Below the pieces are notes generated by a model. That model worked only from the letters and a program-made list of their open reading frames with translations. It ran no database searches and had not been told where the DNA came from. Made by a program: the position numbers and the translations under genes. Positions 19,186 through 30,556 of a DNA stretch of 64,000 nt are shown here, in pieces. Every line of letters starts with the position of its first letter. Position 1 is the stretch's first letter. The stretch comes from Psychrobacter pygoscelis (GTDB lineage: Bacteria > Pseudomonadota > Gammaproteobacteria > Pseudomonadales > Moraxellaceae): positions 1-64,000 of the forward strand of contig NZ_RQRU01000004.1 of assembly GCF_004335015.1 (NCBI RefSeq). The letters run 5' to 3'.

Positions 19186-20601
19186 TTACTGAGCTGCTCG
19201 GTAGCCGATATGTTTAAAGGCTTTACGAAGGTTGTCATTGTGAGCCAAGATTTTCTTTTCAATCCTAGCGTATTCATGCTTAAGTACGTCGTCAACTTCA
19301 TGTAAACGGTCAGCAAATTCGTTCTTTTTCATCTCAATAGCTTTGGCTTTGAGCGCTTGCCATTCCTCTACAGTCTCGGTAAAGGCATCGTATTCAAACT
19401 TAATACGATCTTTGAATTGATGCATTTTTTGACCGATATCGAGGGGATTCTGTGGCAACTTATCAATATGCGACTGAGCTTCTTTAAACTGCATATTTAC
19501 TTCAGCATGTTTAATCGTCAAGTCATCGACTGTACGTAGATCACTAGCCAGACCAAGCTTAGATAAAGCTAAGATTGTCCATTTAGTTGGGTCATACTGC
19601 CACCATTTTACGCCATTTCGGAAGTCATACTGGAAGAAGTGATGATAGTTATGATAACCCTCGCCCCAAGTAAAGATAGCCAGTAAGAAGTTATCACGTG
19701 CCGTGTTGGTATCGGTATAAGGTCGGCTTCCATACATGTGGCATAAAGAGTTAATGAAGAAGGTAAAGTGATGGGTTAATACTAGACGTAGTAGTCCTGC
19801 AAGTACCAAAGTCCCCCAAACGTCACCGACAAGCCAACCTACAGCGCTGACAATACCAATATTCGCCGCTAATACCCATAAGCCATAGTACTTGTGCTGA
19901 ATCTGAAGTACTTTATCTTTGGTTAAGTCAGGAATATTTTTGTAGTCAAACTTACCACTGGGATATTCACGAAGCATCCAACCAATATGGCTAAACCAAA
20001 AACCGCGTTTGGCAGAATACGGGTCTTCCATTGGATCGTCGACATAACGGTGATGAATACGGTGACCGGCACACCAGTCAAAGGCAGAACCCTGAACGGC
20101 AAGCGTAGCCCCCACTAAGAAGAAATTGCGAACCAAAGGATGGGCTTTATAAGCACGGTGTGCCATAAGACGATGATAGCCGGTAGTGATACTAAGGCCT
20201 GTCCATACCATAAAGGCACCAAATACTCCCCACACAGGCGCACTGACTTTATGAGTCATTAAATACCATGGGGTAATAATGGCGGCAGCAAGCGGCGTCG
20301 AGATGAGTACCGCAGCCGGAATCCAATTAATAGGCGCATGCTTAAACTGCCATTCTTTGACTTCAGTATCTGACAAGTCTGGAGCAGTTTTTGCAGCGAC
20401 ATCAGACGATATCTTTGCCTCTAAGCGAGGTACATTTGCCGCTGCAGACTGGGCAGAATTAGCGACATTATCAGCTGTGTTGTTCAACTGAGACTTCAGC
20501 TGCAAGGCTTTTGCTCCTGCGACCTCAATCAATGAAGATGAAGCTTGCATGGCAGCGCGGAGGCTTTTAAGTGGCAAATTAATCACAAGTTTCGCTAACA
20601 T
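19186..20601 (-). CDS. membrane fatty acid (acyl-CoA delta-9 type) desaturase
   Basis: This 471-residue membrane enzyme introduces a double bond into fatty acyl chains, an important cold adaptation of membranes. The three histidine boxes that bind the di-iron centre are present: HRLMAH at 143-148, HRIHH at 180-184 and HNYHH at 317-321. Four hydrophobic segments near 92-112, 121-140, 155-172 and 240-275 fit the family topology. An N-terminal extension of about 85 residues, Ala- and Ser-rich, and a C-terminal helical tail of about 110 residues rich in Lys, Glu and His are longer than in typical acyl-CoA desaturases. No reductase domain is attached. The gene is monocistronic with a terminator. 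Confidence 0.9.
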   Translation of the reverse strand: MLAKLVINLPLKSLRAAMQASSSLIEVAGAKALQLKSQLNNTADNVANSAQSAAANVPRLEAKISSDVAAKTAPDLSDTEVKEWQFKHAPINWIPAAVLISTPLAAAIITPWYLMTHKVSAPVWGVFGAFMVWTGLSITTGYHRLMAHRAYKAHPLVRNFFLVGATLAVQGSAFDWCAGHRIHHRYVDDPMEDPYSAKRGFWFSHIGWMLREYPSGKFDYKNIPDLTKDKVLQIQHKYYGLWVLAANIGIVSAVGWLVGDVWGTLVLAGLLRLVLTHHFTFFINSLCHMYGSRPYTDTNTARDNFLLAIFTWGEGYHNYHHFFQYDFRNGVKWWQYDPTKWTILALSKLGLASDLRTVDDLTIKHAEVNMQFKEAQSHIDKLPQNPLDIGQKMHQFKDRIKFEYDAFTETVEEWQALKAKAIEMKKNEFADRLHEVDDVLKHEYARIEKKILAHNDNLRKAFKHIGYRAAQ

Positions 20602-20793
20602 AAGCGTTCCTAAGTAGACTACGTATTATGTCTTTATGATACGCTAATCATTGATAAAAGTGAACGGTTATACACTAAAAAATAGTGACGCAAGAATCAT
20701 TACTACAGTATGTCTGGATGTATAATTTTTGCTTATTTAATAAAGCTTAAATAAATAGAGTCATTAGCATAAAATACTTAATATTATGCGAGG

Positions 20794-21642
20794 TTATAGG
20801 GAAGTAATAAATGCAGTAGGATAATCGGTGATTAGCGTATCAACCCCAAGTTTTCTGAGCCTTCTAGCCTCATCAACATCGTTGACAGTCCACGCGCTAA
20901 CGGAGAGATCTAAGCGGTGACAGCGTCGCATTAATACAGCATCAATTAGGGGATAATAGATGCCTACCTGGCTACAGCCCAGTCGTCTTGCAATATGACC
21001 CAGATCAGCCATCATGGCTGGATTTTCGCTCAAGAGTCCGCGTGGAATGGCGGACAGTTTACGGTTGAGCGGTAATAAGGCTAATAACTGCTGATCGAAG
21101 CTGGTTAGTACTATCGGCAGCTGCGCTATCTGACTACCAATAAGACTATCTTCAAGTGCACGCAGCAGAGCGGAGTAGTTGGTCCGCTCATGAGTCTTAA
21201 CCTCAAGCTCGATATGCTCAAAGCTCATCATCGCCTGATAGATGCTCGATGGAAGATAGCTCGCTGCTGCATTAGGAGTGAGCGGGTTCGGTTGAAGTGG
21301 GTAGGTCAAGAGGTCATTAAGGGCGAAGATAGATTGACCTTGAATACGAACTCGGCGAATCTCTGCAAGCGTCAATTGATCTACTCGGGACTGATGCCCT
21401 GCCAATCTGACTAGCGAATCATCGTGAAATATGACCAGCTGACCATCAGCACTTAATTGAACGTCAAATTCAATACCAGAGAGACCATACGCTTGCAGGT
21501 GACAGACGTGGGTGATGGCTGCTGGCATGTTTTCTGTCATTTCAGCTCGAGCGCCGCGATGACCCAATAGGAGAGGAGCGGATCGTTTGTTGATACCGCC
21601 TTGCTGATGTTTGACGAGGTTATAATTATCCATTGTTGCCAT
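20794..21642 (-). CDS. glycerophosphodiester phosphodiesterase
   Basis: This 282-residue cytoplasmic-type GDPD hydrolyses glycerophosphodiesters to glycerol 3-phosphate and an alcohol. It has the TIM-barrel signatures GHRGAR with H28/R29, the metal ligands E58 and D60 (IEFDVQLSADG), and H73 (IFHDDSL). The late block SAWTVNDVDEARRL and GVDTLITDYP is also typical. No signal peptide is visible, so it is more like UgpQ than GlpQ. Confidence 0.9.
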   Translation of the reverse strand: MATMDNYNLVKHQQGGINKRSAPLLLGHRGARAEMTENMPAAITHVCHLQAYGLSGIEFDVQLSADGQLVIFHDDSLVRLAGHQSRVDQLTLAEIRRVRIQGQSIFALNDLLTYPLQPNPLTPNAAASYLPSSIYQAMMSFEHIELEVKTHERTNYSALLRALEDSLIGSQIAQLPIVLTSFDQQLLALLPLNRKLSAIPRGLLSENPAMMADLGHIARRLGCSQVGIYYPLIDAVLMRRCHRLDLSVSAWTVNDVDEARRLRKLGVDTLITDYPTAFITSL

Positions 21643-22460
21643 GTAATTTATCCAGAGTAGGTGCTATAAAGAGGTGTTATGTTAGGCCAAACTTGGGTGC
21701 AGATCTTGCTAAACGTCTTGGTCATTTTTTAAACGTATTGATGCTTTTTGCAGAGGTCAATAGAATAGTTGTAATTACTGGTATCAAGCCAAAAAGTTAA
21801 TAATGAACAAGGCTATAAAACCTCGTATAATAACGAAATTTTATGACAGTAAAATATCAACAAAGGCAGTATTTTTTGTCCTATCAGTAGGCGTATAAAT
21901 TGGCACAATAGGATTAGCAGTCCTTGTCTTTTAGGGTAATCGAATAAACTCTTATCATTTGTTTAGACAATAAAATCACTATTGATAAAGTAAAGATATA
22001 GAGTCAATTTTTGAGAATCCGGCGTTTAGAGGTATTGAGTTGGTTTTAGTAAGCCAATTTTGTTCTATCTACTATTGAGTCAGATTGAACTATCAGTGAT
22101 ACGAGTAATTTCGGACATAATACGGGTATAGATTTTTCTTGCTTGCTGCGAGTACGCTGGCAGAGGCTACAAAAATTCATCCCAGCATCACTACACTCTT
22201 TTTAAATTGAACTCACTATAGCGTCACTAAGTACCTTCTTAGCGTACTAGGGCTAGCTCTAGTGCATCTGCTATAGGTATAGCTGCAATTAAAAGAAGCT
22301 GATTGGCGCGGCTACTATAAAAATAGCTGCTATCTGCACTTGTATACTCGGTACTGACATAACATTAGCTTATCTAATTAAAGCTAAGCCAAGCGCAAAT
22401 AAGCACTGATAAATGTATTGCCTATCAAACCGTTACTATTAATATTAATATGAGGTCATT
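21643..22460. other. long intergenic region, no gene seen
   Basis: About 800 bases between the divergent GDPD and lipoprotein genes hold no credible open frame, tRNA or strong terminator. Base composition is AT-rich and codon-like structure is absent. Confidence 0.5.
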
Positions 22461-23471
22461 ATGAACTTCGCAGAGAATTGCAAAAAGCATAAACAGTCAG
22501 GTTGGTTAGCACTAGCCGGCGTTGGATTGATCAGCACTTTGGCCTTAACAGGCTGTGATCGAAGCGAAAAAGAGACTGCCGACACAACCACTGCTCAAGA
22601 AGGTGAGCCAGTTGCCACTGATGGGCAAACACAAAGCGTACCAGTCGTAGCTTGTGATGACCCGATGGTCCTAGATCGACTAAAACTGGTATTACAGTCT
22701 ACCTTGAACCAAAAAGTGCAAGGCTTTGCTGGCTCGTACGCCAACCAAGCAGATATCACTGTTGATTCAGGCGAGGTAAGTGGCCGAGTCAGAAATGTGT
22801 TGATTGATATTCAAAACCCAAGCGTCTTACAGTCTACTACCAGCTCAGGCATGACGACTTGTCAGGCTAGCGTCAGTATGACTCTGCCTAGTCAAGACTT
22901 GTATCAAGCCAATCAAGTCTATGCGGCAGCGGGTCGTCCAAGCTTACAAGATCGTCTTGCAGAGCAAAATATCCGCCTGAATAATAATATGTTAGTCGAT
23001 GATGGCTTTAGTTATGTGGTCGGGCAGCAAGATGGTAGCGTCAAAACTCGAATTGCGGGCCAACCTGTTATCCTAGAGCTAATCTCAGATGTGATGGCAA
23101 GCGCCTTGGTTCAGTCCAGTATTGATGCTCGCCGAGCTGCGATTAACGCACAAAGAGCACAAGCTCAACAAGAGCGCCGTGCGCAACAGGCTCGTAATAC
23201 GGCTCCTGAAGAGTCACGCATTCGCCAGCCTCGTCCCGCGGAGCCTACAGCGCCAACGCGTCCAGCAGCACCGGCCACGCCAACACCTAGACCAGCAGCG
23301 CCAGCACCACAAACAAACGCTACTGAAGAAAATAAACCTGCTGCGCCTAGTGCGCCGCAAGCTAATAGTAGCTCATCAAACATCGATACTAGTGGTAATA
23401 AAAATCTAAAGGTACCCACTGATGATAGTATCGACATGGTAATCATCGAAGACGAAAGTGCTACCTATTAA
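22461..23471 (+). CDS. hypothetical lipoprotein with Pro/Ala-rich C-terminus
   Basis: This 336-residue predicted lipoprotein has a hydrophobic segment at about 15-30 and a lipobox LALTGC with the lipid cysteine at C32. The middle part, about residues 60-210, is a compact domain with two cysteines (VVACDDP; MTTCQASV) that I cannot place. From about residue 220 an Ala/Gln/Arg-rich helix runs into an Ala/Pro/Thr-rich disordered stretch and an acidic end (DSIDMVIIEDES). The gene stands alone with a downstream terminator. Function is unknown. A periplasmic or cell-wall-spanning role is possible from the linker-like tail. Confidence 0.75.
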   Translation: MNFAENCKKHKQSGWLALAGVGLISTLALTGCDRSEKETADTTTAQEGEPVATDGQTQSVPVVACDDPMVLDRLKLVLQSTLNQKVQGFAGSYANQADITVDSGEVSGRVRNVLIDIQNPSVLQSTTSSGMTTCQASVSMTLPSQDLYQANQVYAAAGRPSLQDRLAEQNIRLNNNMLVDDGFSYVVGQQDGSVKTRIAGQPVILELISDVMASALVQSSIDARRAAINAQRAQAQQERRAQQARNTAPEESRIRQPRPAEPTAPTRPAAPATPTPRPAAPAPQTNATEENKPAAPSAPQANSSSSNIDTSGNKNLKVPTDDSIDMVIIEDESATY

Positions 23472-23556
23472 GAATAGGTGACTATCAAGCCATTATATTG
23501 GTAAGTAGTGGTTTAACGGGCCTGTCATACAGGCTTATTTAAGTGACATTTAAAGA

Positions 23557-23593
23557 AGCGAGATAGGCGTTAGTGGCTTATCTCGCTTTTTTA
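23557..23593 (+). terminator. intrinsic terminator of the lipoprotein gene
   Basis: AGCGAGATA and TATCTCGCT form a nine-base stem followed by a T run. Confidence 0.8.
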
Positions 23594-23738
23594 TTAACTG
23601 ACTTTCACTGGCTAAACTAGCGAGGTTGCTATTCTAGTTAATCACAGTCACGACTTATTATTGAGAGGTTTGATTAACATATTTAGCCAAGAGACTAGAA
23701 TTAAATAGGCCGCAATTGAGCCAGAGTATAAGACTTGC

Positions 23739-24371
23739 TCATAAGGATTGAAGAATTTTGGCATCCCAAAGCACCTCTTTACGCCGCTCAGGGGCGCAGC
23801 AGAATCGGGCGGCGACAAATAGCCAGTCTGATAGCCGGTTAATAAAAGTCAGGGCAGTAGGGCGGATGGCATCAGGGTTATGCTGCCGCAGGGCCACACC
23901 ATGACGCTCAGCACGGCGACAGATGCTACGAGTAACATGCAGCTGGCTTACGAGCAGTGAGCCTGTCGGCAAGATGAAGTCTTTGAGCGCTGGTAGCTGA
24001 GCATTCATAATATCTATCTGCTGCTCAATCCAGCTAGTATGGTCGTTACTGATGGCTTCAAACTCCGGCATAGCAAGCTCGCCACCGAGATTGAATAACA
24101 GATGCTGGAGAACCTGCAAAGTCGTCTCAAAGTCTGGTGCATTAAGTGAGCCAATCTGGGCGCGCAGGGCGCTAAGAGCTGAGTCGTCTGCCGAAGCGTT
24201 TAAGACCTCTTGATAGTGTGATCGGACCAGACCCAGATGTGAGTTGAGCTCATCGATATCGCCCATCACCTCAAATATTAGATCGGCTTTACTGACGCGG
24301 CGGCCATCAGCCATACCAGTACTGCCATCGTCCCCTGTGCGGGTATAGATTTTGCTTAGGCGATTGCCCAT
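23739..24371 (-). CDS. PduO-type cob(I)alamin adenosyltransferase
   Basis: This 210-residue enzyme transfers the adenosyl group of ATP to cob(I)alamin, giving coenzyme B12. The PduO-type ATP-binding N-terminus KIYTRTGDDGSTGMADG is at about 6-22, and the corrinoid/ATP pocket segment RSICRRAERHGVAL is near 150. The central part has an insertion relative to the usual 180-190 residues (NASADDSALSALRAQ, about 57-80). No B12-dependent enzyme is seen in this window, so its client, perhaps methylmalonyl-CoA mutase acting on the propionyl-CoA made further on, is an inference. Confidence 0.9.
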   Translation of the reverse strand: MGNRLSKIYTRTGDDGSTGMADGRRVSKADLIFEVMGDIDELNSHLGLVRSHYQEVLNASADDSALSALRAQIGSLNAPDFETTLQVLQHLLFNLGGELAMPEFEAISNDHTSWIEQQIDIMNAQLPALKDFILPTGSLLVSQLHVTRSICRRAERHGVALRQHNPDAIRPTALTFINRLSDWLFVAARFCCAPERRKEVLWDAKILQSL

Positions 24372-24625
24372 AGTTATTCCCTGTTAGAAGAGTATAGGCA
24401 CTGATAATACCCCAGTCATCTGCTAAATTACCATCAGTCTAATAGCAATTTTAAGTCAATTTCGCTAAGATAACCGCTTAAAGCAAGCGACTAGCGAGAT
24501 AGAAGGTAGTCAGTAGCAAGCAGCTTTTGGTAGTTTGCATCATCTTGACTGACTTTTTTGCTAACTAGCTGCAAATAAAACGACTCATGAGACTAACTTA
24601 CTAATCAAAATAAGGCGACTGATTT

Positions 24626-26083
24626 ATGTCCCAAGCTCTGCCCAATGCGATGGCTGAACTTAGCATTTATGATTCCATGACCTCAAGCAAACGCCCTTTT
24701 GTACCGATGACGGCAGGTAAAGTCGGTATGTATGTGTGCGGCATGACGATATATGATTATTGTCATATTGGACATGCACGAATCATGGTGGCCTACGACG
24801 TTATCTCAAGGTGGTTGCGTCAGGTCGGCTATGACGTCAATTATGTGCGCAATATCACTGATATTGATGACAAAATCATCAATCGTGCTGCAGAGAATAA
24901 TGAGCCTATTGATGAGTTGACCGAGCGTTTTATCAAGGCGATGCATGAAGACGAGCAGGCTCTAGGTTGTCAATTACCAGATAAGGAGCCTCGAGCGACT
25001 GACTATATCGATAATATGCATCAGCTTATCCAGACACTAGTAGATAATGACTATGCTTATCCTGCTGACAATGGTGATGTGTATTATGCGGTCGAAAAAT
25101 TTGCCGGCTATGGCAAGTTATCGGGTCGTAAATTAGAGGATATGCAAGCAGGGTCTAGGGTAGAGATTGAGTCAAAAAAGAACAATCCATTTGACTTTGT
25201 ACTGTGGAAGGCTGCCAAGCCAGGTGAGCCGCAATGGGAATCTCCTTGGGGGCAAGGTCGCCCAGGCTGGCACATTGAGTGCTCAGCAATGTCGAATCAG
25301 TGTCTTGGCTCGACCTTTGATATTCATGGCGGTGGTCATGACCTGCAATTCCCGCATCACGAAAATGAGATTGCTCAGTCAGAAGCGGCAAATGGCTGTG
25401 AGTACGCACGCAACTGGATGCACGTTGGCTTTATCAATGTTGACGGTGAGAAGATGTCTAAATCATTGGGTAACTTTTTTACCATTCGTGAGGTGACTGC
25501 TAAGTATCATCCTGAAACCGTCAGGTTTTTCTTATTGTCTAGCCACTATCGCAGTCAAGTCAATTTCTCTGATAGTGCGCTTGATGAAGCGCATAATAGC
25601 CTAAGCCGATTGTACCAAACGATTAAGGCGACCGAGCAGCAGTCCGGCGAGATCGTATTGACTGATGCTGATATTACTAATGCGTATGCCAGTGATGCTG
25701 GGCAAGCGTTTACCAACGCGATGAATGATGACTTTAATTCAGCGCAGGCCATCAGCGTGTTGTTTGGTCTGGCACGTGATGTCAATAAAGCAATCAAAGC
25801 TGATGATCTATCGGCAGCACACCAGCAAGCGATGACGTTAAAAGCCTTAGCTCAAGTCCTGAATATCTTGCAGCAGCCAGCGCAAGCCTTTTTACAGTCG
25901 GTGGTGGGTGATGCCGCGGCAGATGCGTTTAGCGATGATAGGATTGAGTCGCTAATAGCAGAGCGAGCCGATGCGAAAGCCAACAAAAACTTCGCTCGTG
26001 CTGATGAGATTAGAGCATTGCTTAAAGAGGCAGGTATTGAGCTTGAAGATAGCCGCGCAGGTACTACGTGGCGTCGCGCCTAG
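24626..26083 (+). CDS. cysS: cysteine--tRNA ligase
   Basis: This 485-residue class I aminoacyl-tRNA synthetase charges tRNA-Cys. The HIGH motif is at 47-50 (CHIGHARIM), KMSKS lies at about 275-279 ([12 protein letters not shown]), and the zinc ligands include C38, the cysteine in IECSAMS, and the HGGGHD..HHENE region. Length is normal (E. coli 461 residues). It is transcribed alone and divergently from the adenosyltransferase gene. Confidence 0.97.
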   Translation: MSQALPNAMAELSIYDSMTSSKRPFVPMTAGKVGMYVCGMTIYDYCHIGHARIMVAYDVISRWLRQVGYDVNYVRNITDIDDKIINRAAENNEPIDELTERFIKAMHEDEQALGCQLPDKEPRATDYIDNMHQLIQTLVDNDYAYPADNGDVYYAVEKFAGYGKLSGRKLEDMQAGSRVEIESKKNNPFDFVLWKAAKPGEPQWESPWGQGRPGWHIECSAMSNQCLGSTFDIHGGGHDLQFPHHENEIAQSEAANGCEYARNWMHVGFINVDGEKMSKSLGNFFTIREVTAKYHPETVRFFLLSSHYRSQVNFSDSALDEAHNSLSRLYQTIKATEQQSGEIVLTDADITNAYASDAGQAFTNAMNDDFNSAQAISVLFGLARDVNKAIKADDLSAAHQQAMTLKALAQVLNILQQPAQAFLQSVVGDAAADAFSDDRIESLIAERADAKANKNFARADEIRALLKEAGIELEDSRAGTTWRRA

Positions 26084-26150
26084 AGCTGTTTAAGCGTGAG
26101 TTAGTTTTATATCTCAAGTAATACGCTAATAAGATTTTGCACATTTACAG

Positions 26151-26178
26151 ATCAAGCCAGCATTATGCTGGCTTGATT
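26151..26178 (+). terminator. probable terminator of cysS
   Basis: ATCAAGCCAGCAT and ATGCTGGCTTGAT form a 13-base stem with almost no loop, followed by TTCTTTAT. The T run is weak. Confidence 0.6.
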
Positions 26179-26396
26179 CTTTATAGGGCTTATCTATTGA
26201 GCACTCTACTCATAATAGCTTTGCTATCCACGTCAATGTTAGTTCTAATAACCGAATTTAACCGCTGGTCTAAGTCGTAGGTGTTTTTTATGGTAATTAC
26301 GCAAGATGACAAGTTACTATTCAAACCAAAAGATCATATTGATTTGATTTAAGAAATTATTTAAAAGTCTGCTAAGACGTTAAGGATATTTAAAGA

Positions 26397-28529
26397 ATGG
26401 ACAAGGTAGTAATGAAGTCAGAGCAAGCGACTGACTGCTCGGCACGTGAAAATGATGTGTTAGCACCGGTAATCCGGAGAGTCAGCATTTTATTGTTGAT
26501 AGTGGTCAGTCTATTCGCTGCGCCACTGACCAGTCTGGCTGCTGATACTACGGTGATGAGTTCTGAATCGGCCACTGACGAGGTTAATCATCAACATCAT
26601 CAGGCTATTGATTCTCTTGGTACTAAGAAGCAGACGTCTGAAGTACTTGAAAGTAAACCAGAGAGCTTAACGGAGTATGTCGATCAGCAGCTAGCAAAGG
26701 CCGAAGGTAAGGTAGCTGCAGGCCTTAATAAGAATACCTCATCGAGCGATAGTGATGAGGACGAGCTGTCAGTAGCGGCGGCAGCTATGGGCGAAAATAC
26801 TCGAGAGCAGGCGCTCAAGCTACAGTCCAATCTCGCGCTAACGGGTGAGTATAATGAAGCTTATTACCCTCTCGAAGCGTTAAACGCTGGTCTACCAGAG
26901 CTGGATAAGCCAGTTAACCTTTTAACGCCGCTTGCGACTTTAGAGTTCTTTCAGACAGCGATAATGCAAAAGAAGTTTGCGCTAGCATCCTACGCGCTCA
27001 ATATGAATTTGCTAGAAAAAGATCAACAAGTGGCCTCTGCCATAGACTTAGTAAAGAAGCTTGATTTCTTATTAACTGAAAAAAAGCTGTATTTATTTGA
27101 AGATTTGCCAGATCGAGCAGATGGGTTAATAGAGCCTCCCCTAGGTAGTGGCAGTAGTATTGAAGGTATCCCACGCCGCTCTATCAAACTAGGCTATATC
27201 GACTATAACTCACGAAGAGTACCTATATTTTTAGAGCGAGTACGGGTGGGGGAGGCAGCGCCTATTTGGGTATTTTCTGCGCAGACGGTTGAAAATATTG
27301 AGATGCTTTATGAGCAGCACAAGCCTGCAGAATTTGCCAAGTATTTGCCAAACTGGCTTACCGCGCGGTTCTTTGGTATAGCCATTTGGGAATATCTAGC
27401 ATTAGTGCTGTTTGTCTCATTGACTCTAGGGTTAGGGTGGCTGATTAGCCGAGCGACAGCCATGCTAGTCAATTGGTATACCGATAGTGATAATACTGAA
27501 AATCCTAAATACACCAAAAAGGACAGTTTACCTGACCTGATTAATAAGCTACTGGTTCCACTTACCTTTACTATTAGCTTTACCTTAGTATTTGCATTGG
27601 TATCCGGTGCTTTTCCATACATTGATGCAATCGCTTCTTCAACGAGACCCATCGTTTGGGTGGGATTGGTCATTGTTACTTTATGGCTAGGTATTCGTAC
27701 GATTAATTTCTTTGCCAATCGTTACCAAGATTTTCAGATCGAGAGCCTCAGTGATGAGGAGTTTCATAAAGAGCGTCGCCGCCGAACCTATGTGTCTATC
27801 TTTCGCCGGATATTTATCTTCGTTATGATACTCGGCGGCTTTTGGATTGGTTTAAGTGAGTTTGCTAATCTAGAAGGTCTTGGCAAGACACTATTGACTT
27901 CGGCAGGTATCGCTGGTGCAGTGATTGGTATCGCAGCGCAGCCTATCTTAGGCAATATCATTGCTGGCATGTTAGTCGCTGTCACCCAGCCTGTGCGTAT
28001 TGGCGATACCGTAATAATCAATGATATTTGGAGTACTATCGAGGATCTGCGATATACCTATGCGGTGGTACTCACTTGGGACGAGCGCCGTCTGATCGTT
28101 CCTATGCGTTATTTTGTCACTGAAATATTAGAGAACTGGTCGCATACCGATGCTCATCAAGCCAGTGCTGTGTACCTATATGTCGATTATGGGGCAGATA
28201 TTGAGGAGATCCGGCAAAAATTCGTCGATGTGGTCAAAGCTAATGAGCTTTGGGATGGTGAGTCGGAGCCAGCAATGCTAGTCTCTTCAGTGAATGAAAA
28301 TACCATTACCTTACGAGGTAAGGTAGCCGCTAGCAATCCGGCTGATGCGTGGTCGCTTGAGTGTGAAGTCCGTGAAGCAATGCTGAACTATCTAAACGAA
28401 GAGCAAAAAGCCTATCTACCGACGGAGCGTTTCACTTTAAAAGGCTCTGAGGCGGGACATGATGGGCAAAACAAGTCAAAGGCGAAAAGGGGCGGGATCA
28501 TTGAACGTATCACTAATGGCAATCTCTAA
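26397..28529 (+). CDS. MscS-family mechanosensitive channel with periplasmic N-terminal domain
   Basis: This 710-residue inner-membrane protein has a hydrophobic signal at about 27-44, then some 280 residues of predicted periplasmic domain. Membrane segments follow at about 325-350, 382-405 and 415-435, and the MscS core from about 470. The pore-lining helix region (LGKTLLTSAGIAGAVIGIAA) and the beta domain that follows (QPVRIGDTVIINDIWSTIEDL) are clear. Such proteins open under membrane tension to release solutes after osmotic downshock, and larger members can be gated by other signals. The acidic Ser/Asp stretch near residue 118 is low complexity. The start at 26397 is taken as annotated; an internal Met at codon 5 is also possible. 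Confidence 0.85.
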   Translation: MDKVVMKSEQATDCSARENDVLAPVIRRVSILLLIVVSLFAAPLTSLAADTTVMSSESATDEVNHQHHQAIDSLGTKKQTSEVLESKPESLTEYVDQQLAKAEGKVAAGLNKNTSSSDSDEDELSVAAAAMGENTREQALKLQSNLALTGEYNEAYYPLEALNAGLPELDKPVNLLTPLATLEFFQTAIMQKKFALASYALNMNLLEKDQQVASAIDLVKKLDFLLTEKKLYLFEDLPDRADGLIEPPLGSGSSIEGIPRRSIKLGYIDYNSRRVPIFLERVRVGEAAPIWVFSAQTVENIEMLYEQHKPAEFAKYLPNWLTARFFGIAIWEYLALVLFVSLTLGLGWLISRATAMLVNWYTDSDNTENPKYTKKDSLPDLINKLLVPLTFTISFTLVFALVSGAFPYIDAIASSTRPIVWVGLVIVTLWLGIRTINFFANRYQDFQIESLSDEEFHKERRRRTYVSIFRRIFIFVMILGGFWIGLSEFANLEGLGKTLLTSAGIAGAVIGIAAQPILGNIIAGMLVAVTQPVRIGDTVIINDIWSTIEDLRYTYAVVLTWDERRLIVPMRYFVTEILENWSHTDAHQASAVYLYVDYGADIEEIRQKFVDVVKANELWDGESEPAMLVSSVNENTITLRGKVAASNPADAWSLECEVREAMLNYLNEEQKAYLPTERFTLKGSEAGHDGQNKSKAKRGGIIERITNGNL

Positions 28530-28590
28530 AATTGTAGACATAAGCTGGTGAATTAAGGTTGTCGATGGTCGCTGCTCTTTAAAGCTAAAA

Positions 28591-28635
28591 CTCAGTCAAA
28601 TGCTAAGCTTAAATAACCTCTAGCATTTGACTGAG
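28591..28635 (+). repeat. long perfect inverted repeat downstream of the MscS-like gene
   Basis: CTCAGTCAAATGCTA and TAGCATTTGACTGAG are perfect 15-base arms around a 15-base loop. It lies about 60 bp after the stop but no T run follows, so it may be a 3'-end stabilising hairpin, a factor-assisted terminator or a binding site. Confidence 0.6.
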
Positions 28636-28754
28636 AGATATTGTTTAAATCTAGCGAAATCTTCACAGCAATCATTGCTTCAATAAGCTAAGCCAAAGTC
28701 AATCTTCTATCAGTTGAATCGATAAATGGTCCTGTGATTACTTCTAGAGTTTGT

Positions 28755-28760
28755 TATAAT
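28755..28760 (+). promoter_or_regulatory. probable -10 box of the guaB promoter
   Basis: A consensus TATAAT lies 95 bp before the guaB start. The matching -35 region is weak (TGTGAT-like near 28734). Confidence 0.45.
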
Positions 28761-28779
28761 ATGGCGTTATTTTAATGGG

Positions 28780-28814
28780 TTCGCCAATTTTCCTTATTTG
28801 GCAAGGTTGGCGAA
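28780..28814 (+). promoter_or_regulatory. hairpin in the guaB leader
   Basis: TTCGCCAA and TTGGCGAA form an eight-base stem with an inner TTGCCAAAT-like imperfect repeat. It falls in the expected 5' untranslated region of guaB, after the TATAAT. No T run follows, so it is not a plain terminator. A role in mRNA stability or in repressor binding is possible. Confidence 0.45.
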
Positions 28815-28845
28815 TTCATTCCCAAAATGACCATGACCACGCTAA

Positions 28846-30327
<1,482 letters not shown>

Positions 30328-30390
30328 TAGCGGTATAGGCGTTACTGGTAACTGTACTGTTTGCTTTTATTATCAGTGATCAATTTAAAG

Positions 30391-30429
30391 AACAGTCAAC
30401 AAGGTTAGTGCTTTGTTGGCTGTTTTTTT
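30391..30429 (+). terminator. intrinsic terminator of guaB
   Basis: ACAGTCAACAA and TTGTTGGCTGT form the stem with one wobble pair, followed by seven T. Confidence 0.8.
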
Positions 30430-30556
30430 GTAGAATAAAACTTATCTAGTGTTGTTGACTTACTGCAGCTTTATATCTCAAAACTCTCTATTATCTATAC
30501 TCGTTGCAATCCTCTCAGCAATTACGATTTAAACCCTATAATAAGGACACTCAATC

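Noticed and set aside
21643..22460. Possible small gene or RNA in the 800-bp gap
   Set aside because: No codon bias, start signals or stable hairpin could be found by eye.
23165..23446. 93-codon Gly/Ala-rich open frame opposite the lipoprotein gene
   Set aside because: It is the shadow of the Ala/Pro-rich C-terminal tail of the lipoprotein.
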